The notes under the pieces: model-generated
The model's input: the letters and a program-made list of their open reading frames with translations, nothing else
The model's database searches: none
What the model was told of the DNA's origin: nothing
Program-made: the position numbers and the translations under genes
Part shown: one piece after another, positions 26,393 through 34,967 of the stretch
How positions within the stretch are numbered: position 1 is the stretch's first letter
How the letters are laid out: each line of letters begins with the position of its first letter
NCBI RefSeq assembly: GCF_003205235.1
Contig: NZ_QJSM01000020.1
Coordinates: forward strand, 124,001 to 188,000
Reading direction: 5' to 3'
DNA: 64,000 bases
DNA from: Thermoplasma sp. Kam2015
GTDB taxonomy: Archaea > Thermoplasmatota > Thermoplasmata > Thermoplasmatales > Thermoplasmataceae

Positions 26393-27154
26393 TCATTCTA
26401 TCTGAAGGCCGTCTATGGATGGATCATAGGCAGGGAGTAAATTGCCTATTTTTTCAATTTTCTCGTATGCGGAAAGGCATTCATAGATATCCTCGGCTAT
26501 CCCGATTGGTATCTTCCTGGCAAGATTCTCAGCCTTAAATGACGCATCCGTGAAGACATATTTACCAGAATTCGTGTTTATTATAAATGCTACAGATGAT
26601 CTGTGATGGCATCCCACAGGAATGGCCCTTATACCCGGAACAAGCTCCACTTCACCATCATAGAAAATTACGTTCTTCCAGCCTTCACCGTAGATGAAAT
26701 CAAAGATCTTCCTCGGTATGAAGAGATCTCTGTTGTGAAAATATGCAAATGCAGGAGCAGCTATGTCCTTTATCCATCCATCCCTGTATATGAATATCCT
26801 TGATCTTCTGAACTCGTCGAGACGGCCAACTGTGTAATCCTGAACCGGTGTGAATGCTATGAAGTCTATATTGTCCGGATCGAATCCAGCATCATGGATC
26901 ACAGATATTGTGTCTAGCGATCTGAACAGGGCTCTATCGCCGGCGAACTTCCTCATCTCCTCGTTTCTCAGGCTGAGATCAAGCGGCATACCTGTATTTA
27001 TCATGAATGTACGATGATCATTGTATGCCAGCACCACGTGGAATGATAATTGCTCCCAGGTCCAGAAGTCCTTCATCCAGAAAACCTCTGCCCCTGGAAC
27101 CTCAGATTCGCCAACCTTCAACACCTTGATTGAATAAACTTCCTCAGAGGTCAT
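26393..27154 (-). CDS. MBL-fold protein lacking the metal motif
   Basis: 253 residues with the layout of a metallo-beta-lactamase/lactonase-type protein: HVVLAYNDHRTFMINTG (strands 1-2), a later CHHRSS and VFTDAS. The HxHxDH metal motif is replaced by FTPVQDYTVG (102-111), and the late His is replaced in PAYDPS. It should therefore not bind the usual two zinc ions. It overlaps the dehydratase stop by 11 nt, so it is translationally coupled. A role with the rhamnono-lactone (binding, or an unusual lactonase) is inference from position only. Confidence 0.7.
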   Translation of the reverse strand: MTSEEVYSIKVLKVGESEVPGAEVFWMKDFWTWEQLSFHVVLAYNDHRTFMINTGMPLDLSLRNEEMRKFAGDRALFRSLDTISVIHDAGFDPDNIDFIAFTPVQDYTVGRLDEFRRSRIFIYRDGWIKDIAAPAFAYFHNRDLFIPRKIFDFIYGEGWKNVIFYDGEVELVPGIRAIPVGCHHRSSVAFIINTNSGKYVFTDASFKAENLARKIPIGIAEDIYECLSAYEKIEKIGNLLPAYDPSIDGLQIE

Positions 27155-28256
27155 ATCTTATCCCGAATCCTGCATCCTTTCCGAGCGTGAACCTTGCATT
27201 GACAGGTTTGGGTACATTCACTATATGCTGCTCCATCCAGTCTCTGTATCTTGTCAGATACTCTGCCATGGGCGTGATGGCCTCAGGCTCAGAGGCTATG
27301 AAGTGAAGGTTGTATATATTTCCGGCGTGCGGAATGACCTGAGCACCATATGACTCAGCCAGTCCAGCTATCTTCTTCATCGGTGTTATTCCACCGACCC
27401 AGGTTGCATCAGGCTGCAAAATCGTCACTCCTGCATCCAATAGGCGTTTGAAATCAAATACATGATAATGGTGTTCGCCTGCTGAGATTGGAATTTCCAC
27501 CTTCCTCGTCAGCCTTGCATAGCCTTCGAAATCATCCGGTAGAAGCGGCTCCTCTATCCATGCAAGTTCATATTTTTCCAAAGCTCTTATCATTTTGTAA
27601 GCGAAATTGTAGTTGAGAGACATCCAGAAGTCTCCGGCTAGGTTGACAGAGTATCCAACGACATCCCTTATCACCTTGACAAGCTGCAGGTTCTTTTCCA
27701 CTGCATATGGATCGGAAGGCGAAGCTATGAATCTCATCTTCATGTCCGTGTATCCCTCTTCGAGATAGCCTCTTGCTTCAGCCTCGAGATTTTCCTCCTT
27801 ATCTGGATGCAGATGGCTTGCATAGGCCCTAATCTCATGCCTTGTGGAACCACCGATGAGATTATACACCGGTACACCTATCTCCTTGGCGTAGGCGTCG
27901 TACATCAGCAGGTTGATCGCGCTTATAGCGTGCAAGGCAAGACCTGATCGGCCGTTCGGGAGCGTGATCCTGTAAAGGAAATCCCATGCCTTGCTGATCT
28001 CTGAGACATCGAAGAGCTTTACATATTTTCTTATGCCATCGAGATAGTTCCAAACAGGTTCAGTCACGGAGATTATGCTTTCTGTTCCATTCTCCGTCCT
28101 CATCTTTACAAAAACTATATTCGTGATCATAGCTGCCTCAGCAGGTGAAACCTCCCCTATCATATCTTTGTAGTAATCGGTTGGCTTTGTATATGGAAAT
28201 ACCTGCTGTGACACCTTTTCTTCTGTTATCTTTTCAATAGAAGCTATCTTGCTCAT
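27144..28256 (-). CDS. Enolase-superfamily sugar-acid dehydratase, likely L-rhamnonate dehydratase
   Basis: 370 residues from the ATG at 28256. The frame is open 56 codons further, but a TATA-like TTATTTTA about 25 nt before 28256 and the typical N-terminus favour the shorter form. Mandelate-racemase group features: TDMKMRF (catalytic Lys/Arg), metal ligands in AGDFWMS, IEEPL and SAGEHH, and the late His in VIPHAGN. It removes water from the aldonic acid to give the 2-keto-3-deoxy acid. SAGEHHYH and DATWVGGIT resemble rhamnonate dehydratases more than gluconate dehydratases. Confidence 0.82.
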   Translation of the reverse strand: MSKIASIEKITEEKVSQQVFPYTKPTDYYKDMIGEVSPAEAAMITNIVFVKMRTENGTESIISVTEPVWNYLDGIRKYVKLFDVSEISKAWDFLYRITLPNGRSGLALHAISAINLLMYDAYAKEIGVPVYNLIGGSTRHEIRAYASHLHPDKEENLEAEARGYLEEGYTDMKMRFIASPSDPYAVEKNLQLVKVIRDVVGYSVNLAGDFWMSLNYNFAYKMIRALEKYELAWIEEPLLPDDFEGYARLTRKVEIPISAGEHHYHVFDFKRLLDAGVTILQPDATWVGGITPMKKIAGLAESYGAQVIPHAGNIYNLHFIASEPEAITPMAEYLTRYRDWMEQHIVNVPKPVNARFTLGKDAGFGIRYDL

Positions 28257-28526
28257 GATAATAACAAGATCAATCAATAAAATAAGGTTATTACCGTACT
28301 TGTCCACGAACGGATCGATTATCCTATCAATATATGAAGACATGGAGAAGGAAACGCTGAAGATATCATGAAAATACGGGCAGATCTTAGCTACAATATA
28401 TGGGATGATATTCTCCGAATGCAAGATTCTTATTTTTCATAAATATGGTATATCGTTACATAATATACGATCATGGATCATCGTCATATTGGATAAGATT
28501 AAAGCCATCAAAGGGAATATGATAAT

Positions 28527-30089
28527 ATGATAAATAGAGACATCGCCAGAATCTTCAATGAAATAGCCTACATGATACAGGCCAGTGGCGATCAAAGATC
28601 CAGCTTTGAGGCGAATGCTTATCTGAGGGCGGCCAGGTCTCTGGAATCGCTTCAGGACGATATAGAAACAATATACAGATCTGGCGGAAAGGAGGCGTTG
28701 ATGAAGATACCTGGCATAGGTAAGGGGATTGCAGACAGAATTGCAGAATACATCGATTCAGGAACCATAAAGAAATATGAGGATCTCAGAAAAAATTATC
28801 CAATAGATTTCGAGACGCTGACAAAGATAGAGGGGCTCGGTCCAAAGAGAATTCTGATGCTGTACAGATCGATCGGTGTTAAGGATCTGAACGATCTGAA
28901 GAAGGCTATCGAAGATCATAGAATACGGGATCTCCCAGGATTTGGTGAGAAAAGTGAAGAAATCCTGTCCCAGAGCCTGAAGATCTATGAATCCTCAGCT
29001 GGCAGGATACCGTTACCCCTAGGATATGCTAGAGCCGTTGAGATAAGAGATTATCTGATCCAGACAGGACTTGCGGAGAGGATAGAGATTGCCGGTTCAA
29101 CAAGAAGAATGAAAGACACGCTGGGAGATATTGATATATTGGCCGTCACGGAAAAACCTTTGCAGATGATGGATGCATTCACATCAATGCCCAAAGTAAA
29201 ATCCGTGATCGCAAAGGGAGAGAAAAAATCCACCGTTGCATTGGATATTGGAACAACTTGCGATCTGCGCATCATATCTAGGGAGAGTTTCGGCGCCGCA
29301 CTACAGTATTTCACAGGAAGCAAGGATCACAACATAAGGATGAGGAAGATCGCCATAGATCATGGAATGAAGCTCAATGAGTATGGTTTATTCAGGGATC
29401 AGGAAAATGTTGCGGCTGGACATGATGAAGATTACATATACAGGACGCTTGGCCTATCCTACATAGATCCAGAGTTACGGGAAGATAGGGGCGAGCTTGA
29501 GGCCGCCCAGATGGGCAAGCTGCCCAATATAGTAAAATACGATTCTCTAAATGCTGATCTGTGCGTTAAATTTGATATTTCCAAGGCTCAAGATAAGATG
29601 AGGGCATATGGATACGCTTACATTCTGGCCTATGCTGGATCGGAGGATGAACGTGGGATTTTTAGGATCAGATCATACACATTGAATAGAAATGATTCGG
29701 TAGAGGGGACTGAAACCACATTCAGATGTGCCGATGCATCATCGTTCAAGGATGATGTTGATAGCCTTATTAAATACATAAGGGATGGAAAAGTTCGTTT
29801 TCTGACCAATTTGGATGCTATTGGCACACCTGGTGAGGAAAAGGTATCGAAGATAATAGAAGCATGCACAGCATCCAGATGTTCTATAATGATCGATTCT
29901 AAATCGATGAGGCCATCCAGTGATTTCCTGTTCTCATTGAGGAAAAACGACGTACGCATTGCTATAGCTTCTTTCGCTGGGAATCCAGATGAACTTTCCT
30001 ACATACGCTTTGGTATAGGTATTACAAGACGCGCCTGGATATCAACCGATAGGATAGACAATTTGCTACCTGTGGAGGAACTTGCATAG
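28527..30089 (+). CDS. polX: Family X DNA polymerase with degenerate PHP domain
   Basis: 520 residues. Helix-hairpin-helix motifs lie at about 58-75 (IPGIGKGIADRI), 100-112 (IEGLGPKRILML) and 136-148. The nucleotidyltransferase site is GSTRRMKDTLGDIDILAV with D201 and D203, and a third Asp at 247 (CDLRII). The C-terminal part (about 340-520) matches the PHP domain in layout, but its metal ligands are gone: the usual DLHxHT reads DLCVKFD and the final DAH reads FAG. It is likely a gap-filling repair polymerase without the PHP exonuclease seen in bacterial PolX. Monocistronic. Confidence 0.85.
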   Translation: MINRDIARIFNEIAYMIQASGDQRSSFEANAYLRAARSLESLQDDIETIYRSGGKEALMKIPGIGKGIADRIAEYIDSGTIKKYEDLRKNYPIDFETLTKIEGLGPKRILMLYRSIGVKDLNDLKKAIEDHRIRDLPGFGEKSEEILSQSLKIYESSAGRIPLPLGYARAVEIRDYLIQTGLAERIEIAGSTRRMKDTLGDIDILAVTEKPLQMMDAFTSMPKVKSVIAKGEKKSTVALDIGTTCDLRIISRESFGAALQYFTGSKDHNIRMRKIAIDHGMKLNEYGLFRDQENVAAGHDEDYIYRTLGLSYIDPELREDRGELEAAQMGKLPNIVKYDSLNADLCVKFDISKAQDKMRAYGYAYILAYAGSEDERGIFRIRSYTLNRNDSVEGTETTFRCADASSFKDDVDSLIKYIRDGKVRFLTNLDAIGTPGEEKVSKIIEACTASRCSIMIDSKSMRPSSDFLFSLRKNDVRIAIASFAGNPDELSYIRFGIGITRRAWISTDRIDNLLPVEELA

Positions 30090-30191
30090 AACTGAAGATC
30101 TTGATAAGACTCACTTATGGAAAGACATGGATAGAAAATACAGTTTATTTTTCTTTATAAAATCTTAAATATTATAAATTAATTATTAAGT

Positions 30192-30554
30192 ATGGAACCT
30201 TTCTATTTTAAATCATACGATCGCTTGATCGGCATAGCCTGCGATGAGAAGAGTCTTCTTTATGAAATGAAATGTCTGAATCAATACGATGGTGCCGCCC
30301 TGTATTATCATCTGAAGGAAGGCCATATAGCGATGTGGCTGGAATATATCGGGAGGAAAGATCTGGCTGACGCTATAAGATTCTCTGAAAGCGTAGAGGG
30401 GGCAATATCAACACTGGATCGCATGATCGAATCCAAGGGAATGCATCCGCACAGGGGTAGACCTAAGGGATCTGCCGGCGGCCGCGGCAAGGGGAGAGCA
30501 AAGAAGGAGGAGCCTGAAGGATGGAGCAATGAGGGCGGCAGAAATATAGAATAA
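30192..30554 (+). CDS. Small protein with AT-hook-like basic tail
   Basis: 120 residues. The N-terminal 85 residues are helical with aromatic and acidic positions (YYHLKEGHIAMWLEYIGRKD), perhaps like the DUF5752 family. The tail contains RGRPKG (88-93) followed by GGRGKGRAKK, an AT-hook-like motif that would bind the minor groove of A/T-rich DNA. A TATA-like TAAATATTA about 26 nt before the ATG supports the start. A nucleoid or regulatory DNA-binding role is an inference from the tail. Confidence 0.65.
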   Translation: MEPFYFKSYDRLIGIACDEKSLLYEMKCLNQYDGAALYYHLKEGHIAMWLEYIGRKDLADAIRFSESVEGAISTLDRMIESKGMHPHRGRPKGSAGGRGKGRAKKEEPEGWSNEGGRNIE

Positions 30555-30581
30555 ACGCAAAAAAAGTGAATACGGAGCGTT

Positions 30582-31319
30582 CTATCTTCTTGCCCATTCC
30601 CTGTCTATAATGAAGGCATCCAGCAGCTCTGATATATATCTTTTTAAAAAGGATGTACCATTCACTATCTTGGATTTCCCCCTCTCTCTGTCTCTGAATT
30701 GATAGCCAATATCGCACACACGGCTCTTTCTGTTTTCAGCGAGGATTATGAGCAGTATCTTTGCCCCCATGTCTGTGAGTCGAAATCTGTTTCTGTGGTT
30801 GAAGTCATGGTTAAGAGACATCCTGAAACCGAATAGCCCGGACATGGGGTCCGTTGTAAGCCTCGAGGACGGTAAGATCGCGTATGCCATGTACTGCGCA
30901 CCTATGGACAGTATTGCCCTGTAGCTATTCCTGTCTCCAGCCGATCCACCATCCGTATACCTGCTTCCTACAACTATATCGCAACCGTGCTGGAGCTTAT
31001 CAATTATCCTGGAAATGACCTCCGGCGGATGCTGCAGATCAGCATCCATGACTATGCAGTATTCCCCATTCGCCCTATCTATACCCATCTTCAACGAACC
31101 TAGCATCCCAACCCTTATTGCATTCTCTATAACCCTGAGATGTTCGTCATCCGCCATCCTCTTTGCCAGATATTCCTTCGTACCGTCTCTGCTGTTATCG
31201 TCGACGATTATTATCTCAAAGGTATATCCGGCAAGCTGCTTTTCAACTTCGTCCAGAAATATCTCTATGTTATCCATTTCGTTAAGAGTTGCAGCCACTA
31301 CGCTGATCTGAAGGTTCAA
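30582..31319 (-). CDS. Family 2 glycosyltransferase, dolichyl-phosphate mannose synthase-like
   Basis: 245 residues with the GT-A core: VVAATLNEMDNI at the N-terminus, IIVDDNSRDGT (nucleotide binding) and VMDADLQHPPE (DxD). The length and the single-domain form without clear C-terminal membrane helices match DPM1-like enzymes that move a sugar from a nucleotide to a polyprenyl phosphate for glycoprotein or glycolipid assembly. The frame starts with TTG at 31319, about 26 nt after a TATA-like TAAATATAA. Convergent with the AT-hook gene. Confidence 0.8.
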   Translation of the reverse strand: MNLQISVVAATLNEMDNIEIFLDEVEKQLAGYTFEIIIVDDNSRDGTKEYLAKRMADDEHLRVIENAIRVGMLGSLKMGIDRANGEYCIVMDADLQHPPEVISRIIDKLQHGCDIVVGSRYTDGGSAGDRNSYRAILSIGAQYMAYAILPSSRLTTDPMSGLFGFRMSLNHDFNHRNRFRLTDMGAKILLIILAENRKSRVCDIGYQFRDRERGKSKIVNGTSFLKRYISELLDAFIIDREWARR

Positions 31320-31421
31320 ATGAACTACCTTCCGAGATTATATTTAGAGAATACTTTAATTTTTCACGTGTGGATAAAATAATTAACCATCAAATAATGC
31401 CCAGATGTATCGGTGCTTCAC

Positions 31422-32006
31422 ATGGTTGAATACGATGGTGCTGATCTCGATCCCGGGAATTCTATGATAGTGCTGATGAATGCAACACTTGATAACTTCA
31501 AGCAGATATTCAGCAAGCTTGAGTTCATCACCTCTATGAATTTCATAATTTCTGCTGCCAAAAGATACGGGATACCGATGTTGGCCATAGAGCGAAAGTT
31601 TCGACAGTCACGTTTGTCGTCGTACATAAGCAGAAAGTACAGTCAGAAACTCATAAGCCTCATGTCTCCATCGAGCTACGACGATGATTATGTAAGACAG
31701 TTCAACGATCTTGACCTGATCCAGAGCATAGAGGTGTACAATGAGGACATATTCTCGAGCGAAGACGTGGCCAGAATCATAACGGAATCTGGGAAGACGA
31801 CGATCGTCTTCACCGGCTTCTTCACCGAATCTGATATATACATATCAGCCATGGAATCACTTCTTCATGACTATTACACATTCGTGGTTTCCGACGCAAC
31901 GTCCACCATATCAGAGAGAACCTATTTCGAGGCCTTGGATCTGCTGTCCCAGCATGTAGAGGTGATAGACTCCAGGGATCTGATGAGGTACTGGGAGGTG
32001 ATCTGA
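31422..32006 (+). CDS. Isochorismatase-fold protein without the catalytic residues
   Basis: About 194 residues. The central sheet and the VFTGFFTESDIYISAMESLL...TFVVSDATSTIS pattern are those of the isochorismatase/cysteine-hydrolase fold, where the equivalent VTGxxTxxCV carries the catalytic Cys. Here that Cys is absent, and the N-terminal catalytic Asp (usually in a hydrophobic-D-xQ motif) reads VLMNAT. The protein is probably not a hydrolase. The ATG at 31422 has GGTG 6 nt before it; the GTG at 31413 is part of this site. The next gene begins directly after the stop. Confidence 0.6.
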   Translation: MVEYDGADLDPGNSMIVLMNATLDNFKQIFSKLEFITSMNFIISAAKRYGIPMLAIERKFRQSRLSSYISRKYSQKLISLMSPSSYDDDYVRQFNDLDLIQSIEVYNEDIFSSEDVARIITESGKTTIVFTGFFTESDIYISAMESLLHDYYTFVVSDATSTISERTYFEALDLLSQHVEVIDSRDLMRYWEVI

Positions 32007-32609
32007 ATGGACTCGCGTATACTGTTCATCGGCGGTGTACCTGGCGTAGGAAAGACGAGCATATCAGGATCGATCGCGAGGGAATTCGGTATAAACATAA
32101 TGCTGTCCGGCGACTACCTCCGCGAATTCTTGAGGCCTCTCATGAAAAGCGAACAGCTCATACAGAAGAGCGTTTACGACGCCTGGCAGCCATATGGAAC
32201 TATGTCCCAGGAGAACATAATAAGGGGATACAGGGATCAGGCTGGGCTGATGATGACAGGTATAGAATGGATGCTTCGTAGAGCCATATCCAACGGTGAG
32301 GATCTGATAGTTGAATCACTTTATTTTTTGCCAGAGATGATCCCCGCCGATGTTATGGGTGGAATACGTATGATATATCTGTACATAGAAGATGAGGAAA
32401 CCCACAGGAAGAGACTTGTGGAACGTATAAATTACACACACAGAAACTCACCCGGAACGAGACTGGCCTCGCACCTTTACGAATACAGAACCATAATGAG
32501 ATACAGCATCGAAAAGTCGTCCGGATATCCAGTCTATATGGTGGATACATCAAACTACCAGGCTGCAAAGGAAGAGATAATAAAGAAATTGAAAGAAGAT
32601 GGCTTCTAA
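32007..32609 (+). CDS. P-loop kinase, 2-phosphoglycerate kinase-like
   Basis: 200 residues with Walker A GVPGVGKTS at about 10-18, LSGDYLREFL (acceptor/lid side), a central LIVESLYFLP and a C-terminal basic lid (KRLVERINYTHRN). The pattern is that of 2-phosphoglycerate kinase-like P-loop proteins, which in archaea can serve cyclic 2,3-bisphosphoglycerate synthesis. Other small-molecule kinases are possible. Its ATG touches the stop of the isochorismatase-fold gene, and its end overlaps the PIN gene by 11 nt, so the three form one operon. Confidence 0.7.
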   Translation: MDSRILFIGGVPGVGKTSISGSIAREFGINIMLSGDYLREFLRPLMKSEQLIQKSVYDAWQPYGTMSQENIIRGYRDQAGLMMTGIEWMLRRAISNGEDLIVESLYFLPEMIPADVMGGIRMIYLYIEDEETHRKRLVERINYTHRNSPGTRLASHLYEYRTIMRYSIEKSSGYPVYMVDTSNYQAAKEEIIKKLKEDGF

Positions 32610-32964
32610 TATCCCGAACTATGTGATCGTTGATACAAACGTCCTCATATACGCGGTGCAGAGGAGGATAAGGCTTGAAGATGCCGTGTTGGAAATACCG
32701 GGCATAAGCACTATAGTCATACCATCATGCGTCATGGCTGAATTATACGGCCTGTCCAGAAGAAACGTGGATGCAAAGGTTGCTTATGAATACTGCAGGA
32801 GGTTCAGAATAATCGAAGCTCCTGGTAAGGGAGACGAGTGCATAATATCCGCAGCGAAGCAGACCGGCGCTATGGTCATAACAAATGATAAGGAGCTGGC
32901 TCAACGTCTGATTAGATCTGGCCTGAGAGCAGGAATGCTGTCAGGGAAAAAGATAATTTTTTGA
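32599..32964 (+). CDS. PIN-domain ribonuclease (Fcf1/Nob1-like)
   Basis: 121 residues covering a PIN domain: VDTNVLIYAV with the first Asp, a Glu in MAELYGLS, Asp/Glu in GKGDECIISAAK and the final Asp in VITNDKELAQRL. All four acidic metal ligands are present. The GKGDE and TNDKEL motifs resemble archaeal Fcf1/Nob1-like PIN proteins linked to rRNA processing more than typical VapC toxins, and no VapB-like partner is adjacent. Last gene of a three-gene operon. Confidence 0.8.
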   Translation: MASNIPNYVIVDTNVLIYAVQRRIRLEDAVLEIPGISTIVIPSCVMAELYGLSRRNVDAKVAYEYCRRFRIIEAPGKGDECIISAAKQTGAMVITNDKELAQRLIRSGLRAGMLSGKKIIF

Positions 32965-32968
32965 TATT

Positions 32969-33640
32969 TTACAGATCTATTGGTTTCTCTATCTCCGGTA
33001 TTATCACGTATGTGCCTATAGTCGCGGCAAGGTTCTTGAATCTGATCGGATCGGCTTTGATCACATCGAATGTATTGTAATGCATTGGTATGGCTATGGG
33101 CGATCTCAGCATCTTAAGAGCCTCGATAGCCCCATCAACGTCCATGGTGTAATGGCCACCTATGGGTAACAGCGATATCTCCGGCCTATCTACTGAACCT
33201 ATTATCTCCATGTCCTTGAAGTATCCAGTGTCTCCAGCATGATATATGCGTCTGCCCATATCGATCACGTAGCCCACTGGATTTCCTGCATATCTACCAT
33301 CATAGCTGGATGAATGCGTTGCTATAGTTGCCTTCACCGAAATTCCATCGAAGTCCACTGTCCCGCCAGGATTGATATCTATGGTTTTGATGCCGGACTC
33401 CTTGAATATCTCAGACAGTTCGAACACGCTCAGTATAGGTGAACCTGTTCTCTTGGCTATGGCAACAGCGTCGGCCGCATGATCATAATGGCCATGCGTT
33501 ACGAGTATGAGATCTGGATTGAGATCCTCCACCTTGACCTTTGCCACGGGATTGTCCTTTATGAACGGATCTATCAGAATATTCTTCTTCCCCTCTATGG
33601 AGAAACAAGCATGTCCATGCCAGGTTATCCTCACGGTCAT
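32969..33640 (-). CDS. UPF0173-type metal-dependent hydrolase
   Basis: 223 residues from the ATG at 33640 (the frame is open six codons further). Metallo-beta-lactamase fold of the UPF0173 group: [11 protein letters not shown], the HxHxDH motif [16 protein letters not shown] and a late His in PMHYNTFD. The complete metal site indicates an active hydrolase; the natural substrate is not known for the family. A TATA-like GATTTTAAAT about 23 nt upstream supports the shorter start. Convergent with the PIN gene. Confidence 0.85.
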   Translation of the reverse strand: MTVRITWHGHACFSIEGKKNILIDPFIKDNPVAKVKVEDLNPDLILVTHGHYDHAADAVAIAKRTGSPILSVFELSEIFKESGIKTIDINPGGTVDFDGISVKATIATHSSSYDGRYAGNPVGYVIDMGRRIYHAGDTGYFKDMEIIGSVDRPEISLLPIGGHYTMDVDGAIEALKMLRSPIAIPMHYNTFDVIKADPIRFKNLAATIGTYVIIPEIEKPIDL

Positions 33641-33787
33641 AGTATTGCATGCGATCAAGATTTAAAATCCTTTTCCGCCACGGTTCAATATATCAAGATA
33701 TCGCGGTATATCCGGAGGCAAAAATGCTGTCATATTGTCCATGATATTACCTAATAATTTATATGATGATTCAAAATCAACCCCCGT

Positions 33788-34948
33788 ATGAAACAATCAA
33801 TCATAGGCAGGAACGTGGTAGACGATATTTCCTTCGGGGCAATCGTCAAGATAAGGGATCAGCTTCTTGAGATGCAGAGGAACGGTAAGAAGGTCTACAG
33901 GCTGGAATCCGGAGATCCGTCTTTTTCCCTTCCGCCCCATGTCAAAGAAGCCATAAAACAGGCCATAGAGAACAACAAGACTCATTACACTGATTCCACT
34001 GGAATACCAGAACTGCGAAGGGCCATTGCTGAGAAACTAGTAAAGAAGAACGGCATTAAGAATGCGACACCTGAAAATGTCATAGTCTCCAACGGCGGAA
34101 TGAATGCCCTCTACGTAACGTTCAGATCACTCATCAGTCCAGGCGACGAGGTCATCATTCCGGATCCCATGTGGACTGAGATAGCTGAGATAATAAAGCT
34201 CGCGGAAGGCGTTCCAGTGAGGGTTCCTGTTGAGAACTATACCGAGAATCTGCTGAAGTACGAGGATGACGAAAGGATCAAGGCTGTATTCATAAACAGC
34301 CCGCACAACCCAACAGGTCTGGTATTCACGCCCAAGCAGATCGACGATATCATATCATTCGCTGAGTCCAAGGGGATATTCATCGTTAGTGATGAGGCCT
34401 ATGAGGACGTGATATTTGACGGAAGAAAGCATGTGAGCCCTGCATCAAAGTACGATGATACCATATCGCTCTTCTCCATGTCAAAGACTTATGCAATGAG
34501 CGGCCTCAGAATCGGCTATGCACACACAAACAACGATCTGCTATACGAGAGGATGAAGAAGTTGCTTAGATGCACGATTAACGGTGTAAACTCGGCAACT
34601 CAGTACGGCGCCGTTGCGGCTTTAACAGGACCGCAGGAGTTTGTAGGCCAGATGAGGGATGAGTATCAAAAGCGTCGCGATATCATATACAATGCAGTGC
34701 TGAAATCACCATATCTCGAACCCATAAAACCAGGCGGAACCTTCTACCTGTGGTGCAGGATAAAGAAGTTTCCAGAGGGTGTCAAAGATTCATGGGATAT
34801 GACCTACTATCTTCTGGATAAGACCGGAGTGGGATCATCTCCTGGCCCCGTCTTCGGACCTGCAGGAGAGGGATACATAAGATTCGCATTCAGCGCAGAT
34901 ACAGAACAGATAAAAGAAGCATCGGAACTTCTGGAGAAGTTCCATTGA
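33788..34948 (+). CDS. Class I aminotransferase (aspartate-type)
   Basis: 386 residues. PLP lysine K233 in SMSKTYAMSGLRIGY, the phosphate-binding Arg in the same motif (R241), the NPTG motif (NSPHNPTG) and SDEAYED with the PLP-ring Asp. The I-gamma type aspartate/aromatic aminotransferases of archaea fit best; the exact amino donor is not determined. A TATA-like ATTTATATGA lies about 27-30 nt upstream. Monocistronic, convergent with the oxidoreductase operon. Confidence 0.85.
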   Translation: MKQSIIGRNVVDDISFGAIVKIRDQLLEMQRNGKKVYRLESGDPSFSLPPHVKEAIKQAIENNKTHYTDSTGIPELRRAIAEKLVKKNGIKNATPENVIVSNGGMNALYVTFRSLISPGDEVIIPDPMWTEIAEIIKLAEGVPVRVPVENYTENLLKYEDDERIKAVFINSPHNPTGLVFTPKQIDDIISFAESKGIFIVSDEAYEDVIFDGRKHVSPASKYDDTISLFSMSKTYAMSGLRIGYAHTNNDLLYERMKKLLRCTINGVNSATQYGAVAALTGPQEFVGQMRDEYQKRRDIIYNAVLKSPYLEPIKPGGTFYLWCRIKKFPEGVKDSWDMTYYLLDKTGVGSSPGPVFGPAGEGYIRFAFSADTEQIKEASELLEKFH

Positions 34949-34951
34949 TAT

Positions 34952-34967
34952 TATTTTTCAAAAAAAA
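34952..34967. terminator. Bidirectional oligo-T terminator
   Basis: TATTTTTC followed by seven A lies between the convergent stops at 34948 and 34968. Each strand therefore ends in a T run, as used for archaeal transcription termination. Confidence 0.45.

Noticed and set aside
32599-32964. PIN gene as a VapC toxin of a VapBC pair
   Set aside because: No VapB-like antitoxin lies beside it; the upstream partner is a P-loop kinase, and the motifs fit the Fcf1/Nob1-like group better.
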